A stretch of 33,266 nucleotides of DNA from JAYVSZ01 sp043774925 (lineage in GTDB: Bacteria; Pseudomonadota; Gammaproteobacteria; Burkholderiales; Methylophilaceae). The first letter of the stretch is position 1; every line of letters starts with the position of its first letter. The translations under genes were made by a program, and so were the position numbers. Location of the stretch: contig JAYVSZ010000063.1 in assembly GCA_043774925.1 (NCBI GenBank), positions 1 to 33,266 on the forward strand. The letters are read 5' to 3'. Positions 8,403-16,226 of this stretch are shown here, in pieces. The notes below the pieces were generated by a model. That model was not told the origin of the DNA. It saw only the letters and a program-made list of their open reading frames with translations, and searched no databases.

Positions 8403-9068
8403 TTATTTCTTTTCGGCTGCTTTTTTCTCGTCAGCTTTGGCTTTCTTGTCTGCTTTGTCGGCTTTAGCTTTGTCGGCTTTAGCTGCTTTAGCGGCATCTT
8501 TTTCTGCTTTCTTAGCTGCTTTTGCGTCAGCCTTAGCTTTGTTAGCGGCCTCTTTATCAGCATCTTTGGCTGCTTTGTCATCGGCTTTAGCTGTTGGTTT
8601 TTCTGCAGCTGCTTTGTCGGCTTTAGCTTTCTCTTTTTCTGCTTTTTTCGCAGCTTTGTCGTCCATTTTAGCTGGGTCTACAACTGCTTTGTCAGCTTTT
8701 GGCGCTTCTTTAGCCGCTGCAGGCATTGCTTTGTCAGCTTTAGCAGGTTTGTCAGTCGCTTTAGTATCTTTAGCCATTGGTTTTGCATCAGGTTTCGCTG
8801 CTACGGCTGTCGTTGCGCCGCTTACAGATACGTCTTTTTTCACGTTTGAAAGTGTCACTGGGCCTACGCCGTCCACTTTTTCAAGTTCATCAACAGATTT
8901 GAAGCCGCCATTTTTCTTGCGGTAATCGATAATCGCTGCTGCTTTTACTGGACCAATGCCGTCTAATGACTCAAGCTCGGCTTGTGTTGCTGTGTTAATG
9001 TTGACTGCTGCGAACGCGCTGAAACTGATGGCGAGCGAAGCTAATAGGGCTAATAAGACTTTTTTCAT
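8403..9068 (-). CDS. ComEA-like helix-hairpin-helix protein with Lys/Ala/Asp tail
   Basis: A 221-residue secreted protein. The signal peptide MKKVLLALLASLAISFSAFA is followed by a ComEA-type domain (about 22-80) with two helix-hairpin-helix motifs, LESLDGIGPVKA and LEKVDGVGPVTL, which bind the DNA backbone without sequence specificity. From about residue 95 to the end the protein is an irregular repeat of K, A, D and E (KADKA, KAAKKAEK), resembling histone H1-like tails. ComEA proteins take up DNA in the periplasm. Whether this long-tailed form does so, or compacts DNA, is unknown. A putative promoter lies upstream and a shared terminator downstream. Confidence 0.85.
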   Translation of the reverse strand: MKKVLLALLASLAISFSAFAAVNINTATQAELESLDGIGPVKAAAIIDYRKKNGGFKSVDELEKVDGVGPVTLSNVKKDVSVSGATTAVAAKPDAKPMAKDTKATDKPAKADKAMPAAAKEAPKADKAVVDPAKMDDKAAKKAEKEKAKADKAAAEKPTAKADDKAAKDADKEAANKAKADAKAAKKAEKDAAKAAKADKAKADKADKKAKADEKKAAEKK

Positions 9069-9124
9069 GAAATTCTCCGTTGTAAATTTTGGTGAAACTA
9101 CTTTAGTTGATTATCGCAAAGCGA

Positions 9125-9152
9125 ATAATACTAGATTTAATTGTAAATTCAA
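9125..9152 (-). promoter_or_regulatory. Putative promoter of the helix-hairpin-helix gene
   Basis: On the minus strand TTGAAT (complement of 9147-9152) and TATTAT (complement of 9125-9130) are separated by 16 bases. They match the sigma-70 -35 and -10 hexamers at 4/6 and 5/6. Transcription would begin about 50 bases before the ATG at 9068, which has a GGAGA Shine-Dalgarno. Confidence 0.45.
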
Positions 9153-9186
9153 AACCTTACATCAAACTTACGATGCGTCACCTAAA

Positions 9187-9876
9187 TCATAGCGTTTGTA
9201 AAATAGCCTCAAGTGCTTGAAGTGGGTTTGGCGCTTGCGTAATCGGCCTGCCGATGACAAGGTAGCTCGCGCCGCTGTTTAGTGCATCTTGCGGTGTAAC
9301 AACGCGGGATTGGTCGTTAGCGTTGACATTGGCAGGCCGAATGCCTGGCGTGACGAGTAAAAAGTCGCTATTGAGGTGTTTTCTGAGTAAAGTTGCTTCC
9401 ATTGCTGAGCAGACAACACCATGCAAACCCGCTAGCAGCGTGAGTTTTGCAAGTTTAAGCACTTGGTTTTCTACGCTACCTTCAACCCCAGTTTCGTTTA
9501 AGCTCGCTTGATTCATGCTGGTGAGTACGGTGACGGAGATTAATCGTGCTGGATTGCTGCTTTTGTGTACACCTTCCAGCGCCGCCTGCATCATGGCGCT
9601 GCCGCCGCTGGCATGTACATTGAGCATCCAAACCCCTAGGTTAGATGCGGCTTGGCAGGCTTTTTGCACAGTGTTGGGAATGTCGTGAAATTTTAAATCC
9701 AAAAAAACTTGGAAGTTTTTTGCGACGAGTTGCTCAACCAACGCAGGGCCCGCCGCGGTAAATAGCTCTTTGCCCACTTTGAGTTTGCATAATTGCGGGT
9801 TGAGCTGATTGACGAGTGAAAGTGCAGATTTGCTATCCGCAAAGTCTAGCGCAACAATTATTTTTGAATCGTGAAT
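9187..9876 (-). CDS. pyrF: Orotidine 5'-phosphate decarboxylase, apparent ATT start
   Basis: Decarboxylates OMP to UMP, the last step of pyrimidine synthesis. Conserved segments are KIIVALDF (first strand, with the key Asp), LKVGKELF (key Lys) and FLDLKFHDIPNT (catalytic Asp-Lys-Asp motif); GRPITQA near the end binds phosphate. The first ATG/GTG/TTG in frame is a GTG at 9777, inside LKVGKEL; starting there would remove the first strand and its Asp. Reading upstream, the frame stays open to a TGA inside lapB, with no ATG, GTG or TTG. An ATT at 9874-9876 lies seven bases after TAAGGA (complement of 9884-9889) and gives 229 residues, a normal family length. I therefore place the start there. It follows lapB by 22 bases, as in the conserved lapB-pyrF pair. 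Confidence 0.85.
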   Translation of the reverse strand: MHDSKIIVALDFADSKSALSLVNQLNPQLCKLKVGKELFTAAGPALVEQLVAKNFQVFLDLKFHDIPNTVQKACQAASNLGVWMLNVHASGGSAMMQAALEGVHKSSNPARLISVTVLTSMNQASLNETGVEGSVENQVLKLAKLTLLAGLHGVVCSAMEATLLRKHLNSDFLLVTPGIRPANVNANDQSRVVTPQDALNSGASYLVIGRPITQAPNPLQALEAILQTL

Positions 9877-9883
9877 TTTTAAA

Positions 9884-9889
9884 TCCTTA
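9884..9889 (-). promoter_or_regulatory. Shine-Dalgarno that decides the pyrF start
   Basis: TAAGGA on the minus strand, seven bases before the ATT at 9874-9876. It is the only good ribosome-binding site upstream of the conserved PyrF N-terminus, and its spacing supports initiation at ATT. Confidence 0.6.
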
Positions 9890-9898
9890 CTTTTTTCT

Positions 9899-11098
9899 TT
9901 ATTTTTTGACGGTCATTTCGCGGCTAATCGCCTCGCTTGGCTCTGCGGGTAGCGATTCCCAAGCGTTGCAGGCTGGGCATTGCCAGTGATATTGTTTGGC
10001 ACGAAAGCCGCACTGGTTGCAGTGATACGCTGCGCGGTTGCCAATGGCGTTGCGCACAGTTTGCTGCATCAACTGAATATCCTGGCTGGCAGTCTTGCTT
10101 TTACTGTCGGCCATGGCGCGGGCTTGCAGTAGTTGGTCTAGCGTTTGCAGGCTTGGCTGGCGAATCAACTCGTTTCTGGCGAGCTTAGAAGCAGCTTCTG
10201 CGCCACTCTCGGCTAAAGTTGCTTCGTAAAGCACGCTCATTAAAGATGGCAATTTGTAGGTTTCAAGATAGGTATTAAGCTGCGCCAAACCTTCTTTTAG
10301 TTTGTCAGCCGCCGCGTAACTTTTTAACATTTTCCCCGCCACCAAGCCCAAGTATTCGGGTTGTTGAAATTCAATGCGCTTCCAATGCGAAATTGCACCT
10401 GCGTGATGGCCTGCTTCGGCATCTAAATCGCCCAGCAGCACGTTGGCGCGTATGCAATTTTTGTTGGCATCTAGCGCATGAGTGAGCTGTTTATGCGCTT
10501 CCTGCGGTTTTTGGTTCAGAATTGCATTCATCGCCAGTTCGCAATAATATTGTGCAATCTCTTTCCTGAAAGGCACGCCAGATAAGCGTTCCAGCTCGGT
10601 TGCTGCGGTGATTGCTTGTGCCCATTCGCGTTCGCGCACGTAAATTTCCAGCAGCGCACGCAATGCAGGTTGGCGATAACGCGTGTCGTCTAAACCTTTA
10701 AATAACTCTTCTGCGCGGTCAAACAAGCCCGCTTTAAGATAATCCTGCGCCAGTTCGGCATTGACCGCGCTTTTTTGATTCGGCGTCAGCTCTCTTTTTT
10801 CAAGTAAATTTAAATGCATATTAATGGCGCGGTCAGTTTCGCCCGTGCGTCTAAATAAGCTGCCAAGTGCAAAATGCAGCTCAAGTGAATCGGTATTGGC
10901 ATGAATCGCTTCAGAAAAAGCTTCGACCGCTTTATCGTGCTGATCGCTAATGAGAAAGTTGAGGCCTTTGAAGTAGGCCGCAGGTAGCGCGGTAGATTCG
11001 GAAATAAGCTGTTTAATGTCGACGCGCGCGGCTATCCAGCCCAGCACAAAAAACAGTGGAAGTACGAGTAGCCACCAATATTCAAAATCTACAGTCAT
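9899..11098 (-). CDS. lapB: Lipopolysaccharide assembly protein B
   Basis: LapB (YciM) is an inner-membrane adaptor that, in Escherichia coli, regulates LpxC turnover by FtsH and coordinates LPS assembly. It has 399 residues. One N-terminal transmembrane helix (about 6-22, YWWLLVLPLFFVLGW) leads into a cytosolic array of TPR repeats from about residue 38 to 345. A C-terminal rubredoxin-like metal site has cysteines C360, C363, C374 and C377 (CNQC...CPAC). It lies between ihfB and pyrF. The usual partner gene lapA is not found upstream, where only 121 bases with a terminator separate it from ihfB. Confidence 0.95.
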   Translation of the reverse strand: MTVDFEYWWLLVLPLFFVLGWIAARVDIKQLISESTALPAAYFKGLNFLISDQHDKAVEAFSEAIHANTDSLELHFALGSLFRRTGETDRAINMHLNLLEKRELTPNQKSAVNAELAQDYLKAGLFDRAEELFKGLDDTRYRQPALRALLEIYVREREWAQAITAATELERLSGVPFRKEIAQYYCELAMNAILNQKPQEAHKQLTHALDANKNCIRANVLLGDLDAEAGHHAGAISHWKRIEFQQPEYLGLVAGKMLKSYAAADKLKEGLAQLNTYLETYKLPSLMSVLYEATLAESGAEAASKLARNELIRQPSLQTLDQLLQARAMADSKSKTASQDIQLMQQTVRNAIGNRAAYHCNQCGFRAKQYHWQCPACNAWESLPAEPSEAISREMTVKK

Positions 11099-11170
11099 AT
11101 GTGCATTTTAAATGGTTTGTGACATTTTACCTAGGCAAGGTGCAAACTTGACGAAAAAGTGCGGACGAAA

Positions 11171-11200
11171 AAAAACGGTACAAAAAGTTGCACCGTTTTT
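11171..11200 (-). terminator. Rho-independent terminator after ihfB
   Basis: AAAAACGGT (11171-11179) and ACCGTTTTT (11192-11200) form a nine-base stem around a 12-base loop. On the minus strand the stem is followed by a run of at least eight T. It lies between ihfB and lapB and would separate lapB-pyrF from the rpsA-ihfB transcript, at least partly. Confidence 0.75.
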
Positions 11201-11219
11201 ATTGGCCAATATGTGGGAA

Positions 11220-11504
11220 TTAGCTTGCAGAATCTACGCGATCGCGCAACTCTTTGCCGGCTTTAAAGTGCGGCACATGCTTAGCAGGTACTTGCACTTT
11301 ACTACCAGTTTTTGGGTTGCGACCCAAGCGAGGCGGGCGATAATTAAGGCTAAAACTACCAAAGCCCCTAATTTCAATTCGCTCGCCGCTAGATAAATTA
11401 TCTGTCATCGCATCTAAAATCGCTTTCACAGATAACTCAGCATCTTTAACAACAAGCTGCGAGAAACGCTCCGCCAGTAGGTTGATTAACTCAGATTTTG
11501 TCAT
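11220..11504 (-). CDS. ihfB: Integration host factor subunit beta
   Basis: A DNA-bending nucleoid protein that pairs with IHF-alpha. It has 94 residues, the typical length. MTKSELINLLAERF begins the dimerisation helices. The DNA-intercalating arm carries LGRNPKTG, and the signature segment IEIRGFGSFSLNYR precedes it. It lies immediately downstream of rpsA, the standard proteobacterial order, with a 47-base gap and no terminator between, so cotranscription is likely. Confidence 0.96.
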   Translation of the reverse strand: MTKSELINLLAERFSQLVVKDAELSVKAILDAMTDNLSSGERIEIRGFGSFSLNYRPPRLGRNPKTGSKVQVPAKHVPHFKAGKELRDRVDSAS

Positions 11505-11551
11505 GGCTATATTGCCCTATTTTAATATTGACTAGATGATTAATTAAAAAA

Positions 11552-13066
11552 CTATTTCTTGCTGTCCATCTTGGCTTTAAGTAAAGCGCCAAGATTGGTG
11601 GCACCAGCGGCAGAAGCGGCGTCTTCAGCAGAAGGTGCTTCTGCTTTAGTTTTTGCAGGTTTGGCTTTTGGCTTCGCTGCTTTATCTTCTGTGCTTGATG
11701 CAGGTGTTGCGCCTGATGGATCTTCAGTGAGTTGTTTAACACCCAATGAAATACGTTCTTTTTCTACATCAATCGCTAAAATAGTGGCTTGTAACTCGTC
11801 ACCTTTTTTGAAGTTACGGATTGCTTCTTCGCCAGTTTGTGTCCATGACAAATCAGACAGGTGAACTAAACCATCAATACCGCCTGGCAAGCCAATAAAC
11901 ACGCCGAAGTCAGTGATTGATTTAATTTGACCACCGACTTTATCGCCTTTAGCGTGCGTTGCAGCAAAGTCGTCCCAAGGGTTTGGTTTGCATTGTTTCA
12001 TGCCGAGAGATAAACGACGACGCTCTTCATCAATCTCAAGAATCATCACTTCAACTTCGTCGCCCAATTGTGCGATTTTGCCTGGGTGAATATTTTTGTT
12101 GGTCCAATCCATTTCTGAAACGTGTACTAAACCTTCAATGCCTGGCTCTACTTCAACAAACGCGCCGTAGTCAGTCAAGTTAGACACTTTACCAAATAAG
12201 CGCGTGCTGACTGGGTAACGGCGACCTAATGAAACCCATGGATCGTCGCCTAATTGTTTAATGCCGAGTGAAACACGGTTTTTTTCTTGGTCGAATTTTA
12301 AGATTTTTGCTTCTACTTCTTCGCCTACTGTGAGCACTTCGGATGGGTGCTTAACGCGGCGCCAAGCCAAGTCGGTAATATGGAGCAAGCCGTCAATGCC
12401 GCCTAAATCTACGAATGCGCCATAATCGGTAATATTTTTAACAATACCTTTAACAATTGCACCTTCAGCCAACGTGCCCATGAGCGCTTCGCGGTCTGCA
12501 CCAGCAGAAACTTCCATCACTGCACGACGTGAAACCACGATATTGTTACGTTTACGGTCTAGTTTGATGACTTTGAAATCCCACTCTTTATTTTCGAATG
12601 GCGTGGTGTCTTTTACTGGGCGAACATCTACCAATGAGCCAGGCAAGAAAGCCATAATGCCGTTAACAGAAACGCGCAAACCACCTTTTACTTTGCCGCT
12701 TACATAGCCTTTAACTACGCGACCTTCGTTCATGGCATCTTCTAAATCTAGCCAAGCTTCCATTTTCTTCGCTTTTTCGCGAGAAAGTTGGGTATTGCCA
12801 TGACCATCTTCCAGCTTTTCGATGGCTACTTTTACAAAGTCGCCAACGGCCACTTCAAGCTCACCTTGAGCGTTTTTGAATTCAGCAGCGTCAATCCAGC
12901 TTTCAGATTTGAGGCCAGCGTTTACAGTGACGTGGTCGCCATTAATTGATATAACCTCGGCGGTGATTACCTCGCCAGAGCGCATTTCTTGGCGCGCTAA
13001 GCTTTCTTCAAAAAGCGCGGCGAATGATTCCATTGAAGCTGGAGTTGATTTAGAAGTAGAAGCCAT
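11552..13066 (-). CDS. rpsA: 30S ribosomal protein S1, five-domain form
   Basis: S1 binds mRNA leaders on the 30S subunit and is needed to start translation of most mRNAs. Here it has 504 residues. Five S1 (OB-fold) repeats are seen, the first two divergent and ribosome-binding in type; landmarks are VDVRPVKDT, KNITDYGAFVDLGG, SNLTDYGAFVEVEPG and KSITDFGVFIGLPGG. After GVKQLTEDP, where domain 6 begins in the six-domain S1 of Escherichia coli, the sequence becomes a 54-residue K/A/P/E-rich tail ending TNLGALLKAKMDSKK. The start MASTSKST at 13066 is preferred to an in-frame ATG at 13093, because the family usually starts about a dozen residues before SMESFAALFEESL. Confidence 0.95.
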   Translation of the reverse strand: MASTSKSTPASMESFAALFEESLARQEMRSGEVITAEVISINGDHVTVNAGLKSESWIDAAEFKNAQGELEVAVGDFVKVAIEKLEDGHGNTQLSREKAKKMEAWLDLEDAMNEGRVVKGYVSGKVKGGLRVSVNGIMAFLPGSLVDVRPVKDTTPFENKEWDFKVIKLDRKRNNIVVSRRAVMEVSAGADREALMGTLAEGAIVKGIVKNITDYGAFVDLGGIDGLLHITDLAWRRVKHPSEVLTVGEEVEAKILKFDQEKNRVSLGIKQLGDDPWVSLGRRYPVSTRLFGKVSNLTDYGAFVEVEPGIEGLVHVSEMDWTNKNIHPGKIAQLGDEVEVMILEIDEERRRLSLGMKQCKPNPWDDFAATHAKGDKVGGQIKSITDFGVFIGLPGGIDGLVHLSDLSWTQTGEEAIRNFKKGDELQATILAIDVEKERISLGVKQLTEDPSGATPASSTEDKAAKPKAKPAKTKAEAPSAEDAASAAGATNLGALLKAKMDSKK

Positions 13067-13153
13067 TAAAAAAGTGTATCCAAAAAATCCCACCTAGCAG
13101 CGGGCAAATTAATTAAACGTTAAGTTCTTACAGAATCTCAACACGAATCGTGC

Positions 13154-13182
13154 ATATTACACAAAAAAAGTCTTATGTTCAA
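13154..13182 (-). promoter_or_regulatory. Putative rpsA promoter
   Basis: On the minus strand TTGAAC (complement of 13177-13182) and TAATAT (complement of 13154-13159) are separated by 17 bases. Each matches its sigma-70 hexamer at 4/6. The start would be near 13147, giving a leader of about 80 bases, comparable with the long structured rpsA leaders known to take part in S1 autoregulation in enterobacteria. Confidence 0.4.
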
Positions 13183-13197
13183 TGACTTAAATACGTT

Positions 13198-13875
13198 TTA
13201 TTGCAAATTTTTATAGGCATTCAATACAAATTGCACCGCTTCATCGATTGTGCGCCGCGTCGTATCTAACAAAATCGCATCTTTGGTTTGAATCAGCGGC
13301 GATGCGCTACGCACGCTGTCGCGCAAATCGCGCTGTTGTAAACCGTGCAAAATTTGTTGCAAATTTGTAGCTAAACCTTTAATTGTAAGCTGTTTGAAGC
13401 GTCGCTCGGCGCGCACTTCTACGCTGGCGGTAAGGAAGATTTTGAGTTTTGCGTCTATAAAAACCACGCTCGCCATATCGCGGCCATCGGCCACCAAACC
13501 TGGCGATTGGCGAAAGGCATGTTGCAAATCGAGCAAAGCGCTACGCACTTGCGGATGAACCGCGACCTCGGATGCGCCACGACTCATTTCCTCTGCGCGA
13601 ACGGCTTCGGTAATACGGTCTCCATCAAGAAAAATATCGCTATGTTTGAACGCAATGTGGAGCGATTTCGCTAGTTCGCCAAGCGCTTCGGCGTTGTGCC
13701 AAGCAATATTATTTTTATACGCAGCAAATGCCACAATGCGATAAAGCGCGCCAGAATCCAAATAATGAAAGCCTAATTGCTCTGCCACCAATTGCGCCAC
13801 CGTGCCCTTGCCGCTGGCGGAAGGGCCATCAATCGCAATCACGGGTACGCTAGCTGACAATTCTTTTAAACTCAT
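13198..13875 (-). CDS. cmk: Cytidylate kinase
   Basis: Phosphorylates CMP and dCMP with ATP. It has 225 residues. The P-loop GPSASGKGT is at 17-25; HYLDSGALYR and DGRDMASVVF are conserved NMP-binding segments. An in-frame GTG at 13905 would add ten residues not usual in the family, so the ATG at 13875 (MSLKELSAS) is chosen. This start overlaps the end of aroA by 26 bases, which implies translational coupling. No strong Shine-Dalgarno is visible for either start. The order aroA-cmk-rpsA is conserved in proteobacteria. Confidence 0.95.
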   Translation of the reverse strand: MSLKELSASVPVIAIDGPSASGKGTVAQLVAEQLGFHYLDSGALYRIVAFAAYKNNIAWHNAEALGELAKSLHIAFKHSDIFLDGDRITEAVRAEEMSRGASEVAVHPQVRSALLDLQHAFRQSPGLVADGRDMASVVFIDAKLKIFLTASVEVRAERRFKQLTIKGLATNLQQILHGLQQRDLRDSVRSASPLIQTKDAILLDTTRRTIDEAVQFVLNAYKNLQ

Positions 13876-15166
13876 TAAAATAATTGGGGAAAGTCTTGGC
13901 GACACATTTTGGGTCGTTAATGGTAATTGGCACGCCGCCCAAGCTTACCAGTGAAAAACACATCGCCATACGGTGGTCATCGTAGGTATCAATCACGGCA
14001 TTCGGTGTGAGTTTGGCGGGCGGCGTGATTTTGATGTAATCCGCACCTTCCTCAACAACGGCGCCAACTTTGCGTAATTCAGTCGCCATGGCACTAATGC
14101 GGTCTGTTTCCTTAACGCGCCAGCTGGCGATATTGCGTAAAGTAGTGGTGCCGTCAGCAAAAAGCGCCAAAATCGCCAGCGTCATCGCTGCATCGGGAAT
14201 ATGGTTGCAGTCTAAATCAATGGCTTTGAGTTTGCCCTCTGACGCACTGGCTTCTATCCAGTTATCAGCAGAGTTAATTTTCGCGCCCATCAGTTCTAGC
14301 GCTTCTGTAAAATGTATATCGCCTTGAATGCTATTCTCACCAACACCTTCTACTTTTATCTTGCCACCAATCACACCCGCGGCCAGAAAATATGAGGCAG
14401 ATGAGGCGTCACCTTCAACAATAATGTTATTAGGACTATAGTAGCTCTGGTTAGCTGAGATGGTAAAACGTTGCCATTCGTTATGTGGGGTCGTTATGCT
14501 AAAGCGCTGCATCAACCTAACTGTTATGTTTATATATGGCTTAGAAATAAGCTCGCCCATTACTTCAATAACAGCTTCTTGCTTGGTCAATGGCAGTGCC
14601 ATTAAAAGTGCCGTTAAAAACTGGCTGGAGACATCACCGCGAATTTGTATCGGTTTGCTCACATCCACTTTTGCAGGTGAAATAAGCAGCGGCGGAAAGC
14701 CCGCATTGCCTTTGTATTCCACATTGCAGCCAATTTGGCGCAACGCATCAATCAAATCGCCAATCGGGCGCTCGTGCATGCGCGGCACGCCGTGCAAATA
14801 ATAATAGCCATTTGAAAGCGCCAGCGCGGCGGTAAGCGGGCGGAACGCGGTGCCCGCATTACCCAAGAACAAATCCACAGGCGCATCGGCGCTACCTTTG
14901 TTAGGAAAATTGCCGTTGCAACCATGCACGCGCCAATCGGTATCTGAGAGTTTTTCCAGCTTTACACCCAGCATTTGCAGGGCTTCCAGCATGCGTGCGG
15001 TGTCATCGGAAACCAGCAAATCGTGAATTTCGGTTGCTCCGCTTGAAAGCGCAGCAAGCAGCAAAGTGCGATTTGAAATGCTTTTGGAGCCGGGTAATTT
15101 AATTGTGCCTTCAGCCTTGCTGGCGGCGGGTAGATGCAGTTGTTCTAACGGGTGTAGTTGTTCCAT
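13850..15166 (-). CDS. aroA: 3-Phosphoshikimate 1-carboxyvinyltransferase (EPSP synthase)
   Basis: Joins shikimate 3-phosphate and PEP in chorismate synthesis. It has 438 residues from the chosen start. LPGSKSISNR (24-33) binds shikimate 3-phosphate; LFLGNAGTAFRPL is the signature loop; SSQFLTALLMALP and the C-terminal DTYDDHRMAM are also typical. Two ATGs compete. The one at 15178 lies within a palindromic repeat that ends at the gene, while 15166 (MEQLHPLEQL) lies just inside; I prefer 15166, without certainty. It overlaps cmk downstream. tyrA lies about 100 bases upstream. Confidence 0.95.
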   Translation of the reverse strand: MEQLHPLEQLHLPAASKAEGTIKLPGSKSISNRTLLLAALSSGATEIHDLLVSDDTARMLEALQMLGVKLEKLSDTDWRVHGCNGNFPNKGSADAPVDLFLGNAGTAFRPLTAALALSNGYYYLHGVPRMHERPIGDLIDALRQIGCNVEYKGNAGFPPLLISPAKVDVSKPIQIRGDVSSQFLTALLMALPLTKQEAVIEVMGELISKPYINITVRLMQRFSITTPHNEWQRFTISANQSYYSPNNIIVEGDASSASYFLAAGVIGGKIKVEGVGENSIQGDIHFTEALELMGAKINSADNWIEASASEGKLKAIDLDCNHIPDAAMTLAILALFADGTTTLRNIASWRVKETDRISAMATELRKVGAVVEEGADYIKITPPAKLTPNAVIDTYDDHRMAMCFSLVSLGGVPITINDPKCVAKTFPNYFNEFKRIVS

Positions 15167-15176
15167 TTGATTTGTC

Positions 15177-15251
15177 ATTCCGTGCTCGACACGGAATCTA
15201 GCGCATTCCGATAAGGTTATCAGTACTGAGATGCTGAATCAAGTTCAGCAT
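15177..15251. repeat. Double-hairpin interspersed repeat between tyrA and aroA
   Basis: Two perfect eight-base inverted repeats: ATTCCGTG (15177-15184) with CACGGAAT (15190-15197), and ATGCTGAA (15231-15238) with TTCAGCAT (15244-15251). Each has a five-base loop. The pattern GTCATTCCGTG...CACGGAATCTA resembles palindromic elements scattered through many proteobacterial chromosomes. Its left edge touches the aroA start region. Confidence 0.6.
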
Positions 15252-15266
15252 AACAGCGGTTTTATA

Positions 15267-16145
15267 CTATGTTTTGCCATTCGCCCAATTGTTGCGCGCC
15301 ACGCTAGCGCGCTCAAACAGTGCTTGCAGGCTTTCGCCATCTTCATTTTTAAGCAATTGTTTTAATTGGCTTAACTCTGCTTCAAACGCGTTAATTTCAC
15401 TTAAAAGCGCGGTTTTGTTGGCAAGGCTAATGTCACGCCACATCTCTGGGCTGCTGCCTGCAATGCGCGTAAAATCGCGAAAGCCACTGGCAGCAAAGCT
15501 GAATAACTGTTCTGCGTTAGGACGCGCGGCGATGTCATCCACCAAAGCAAAAGCCAGCAAATGTGGCAAATGGCTCACGGCGGCGAAAATACTATCGTGC
15601 GTTTCGGCGCTCATTTCGGTGACGATTGCGCCACACGTTTGCCACAATTCAGTTGCCCTGCGAACCGCATGGATATTGGTTGCTGAGGCAGGCGTTAATA
15701 CCACGTTTTTGCCGATAAACAAGCCAGATTTTGCTGCACTGACGCCGCTTTTTTCTGCGCCAGCAATCGGGTGGCCGCCGACAAATTGGCTGAATTGCTC
15801 ACCCAAAATGGCTTGCGCCGCCGCCAACACGTCACTTTTGGTGCTGCCTGCGTCGGTAATCACGGTTTCTTTGCCCAGGTGCGGTTGAATGCTTTGTAAA
15901 ATCGCGCTGGTTTGCGCGACGGGAGCCGCAATTAAAATCAAATCCGCATGGCTGCAAGCCGCGTGGATATTAGTCTCTAGCGCATCAATTACGTTTAATT
16001 TTAGTGCAGTATTTAGACTTTCAACACTGCGGCCAATGCCCACAATGTGCGCGCCACTGCCTGCTTTCCTTAAAGCCAATGCAACAGAGCCGCCAATCAA
16101 GCCCACACCAAATATCACGATTTTTTTCAAGGGAAGTGTATTCAA
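15267..16145 (-). CDS. tyrA: Prephenate dehydrogenase
   Basis: Converts prephenate to 4-hydroxyphenylpyruvate for tyrosine synthesis, or arogenate to tyrosine in some forms; specificity cannot be read here. It has 292 residues. The NAD(P)-binding GVGLIGGS is at 13-20 after a short strand. The catalytic-site segment GGHPIAGAEKSGV and the HDSIFAAVSHLPH segment are conserved. There is no fused chorismate mutase domain. It heads the tyrA-aroA-cmk-rpsA-ihfB block. Confidence 0.93.
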   Translation of the reverse strand: MNTLPLKKIVIFGVGLIGGSVALALRKAGSGAHIVGIGRSVESLNTALKLNVIDALETNIHAACSHADLILIAAPVAQTSAILQSIQPHLGKETVITDAGSTKSDVLAAAQAILGEQFSQFVGGHPIAGAEKSGVSAAKSGLFIGKNVVLTPASATNIHAVRRATELWQTCGAIVTEMSAETHDSIFAAVSHLPHLLAFALVDDIAARPNAEQLFSFAASGFRDFTRIAGSSPEMWRDISLANKTALLSEINAFEAELSQLKQLLKNEDGESLQALFERASVARNNWANGKT

Positions 16146-16226
16146 TTTTTAGCAGGCAGAATTGTAACATAGTGAGGAATGGCTATTCACGAATGTTGTT
16201 TTGACTATTGGGCAATTAATACATTT

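Noticed and set aside
8437..8925. A 162-codon plus-strand frame rich in Ala, Leu and Ser
   Set aside because: It is the antisense of the Lys/Ala/Asp tail of the helix-hairpin-helix gene; repeated GCC/GCT-type codons keep both strands open.
9187..9777. pyrF as a 196-residue gene with GTG at 9777
   Set aside because: It would lose the first beta-strand and its Asp; the conserved residues continue upstream in frame to the ATT.
9780..9900. A frameshift disrupting the pyrF start
   Set aside because: The frame is continuous from the conserved N-terminus to the ATT; no shift is needed to explain the missing ATG.
13067..13093. Upstream ATG for rpsA
   Set aside because: MGFFGYTFL is not found in S1 proteins; MASTSKST fits better.
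14390..14560. A possible second codon-use patch within aroA
   Set aside because: AT-rich with an occasional AGG, but the shift is weak and short compared with metG; I could not separate it from chance.
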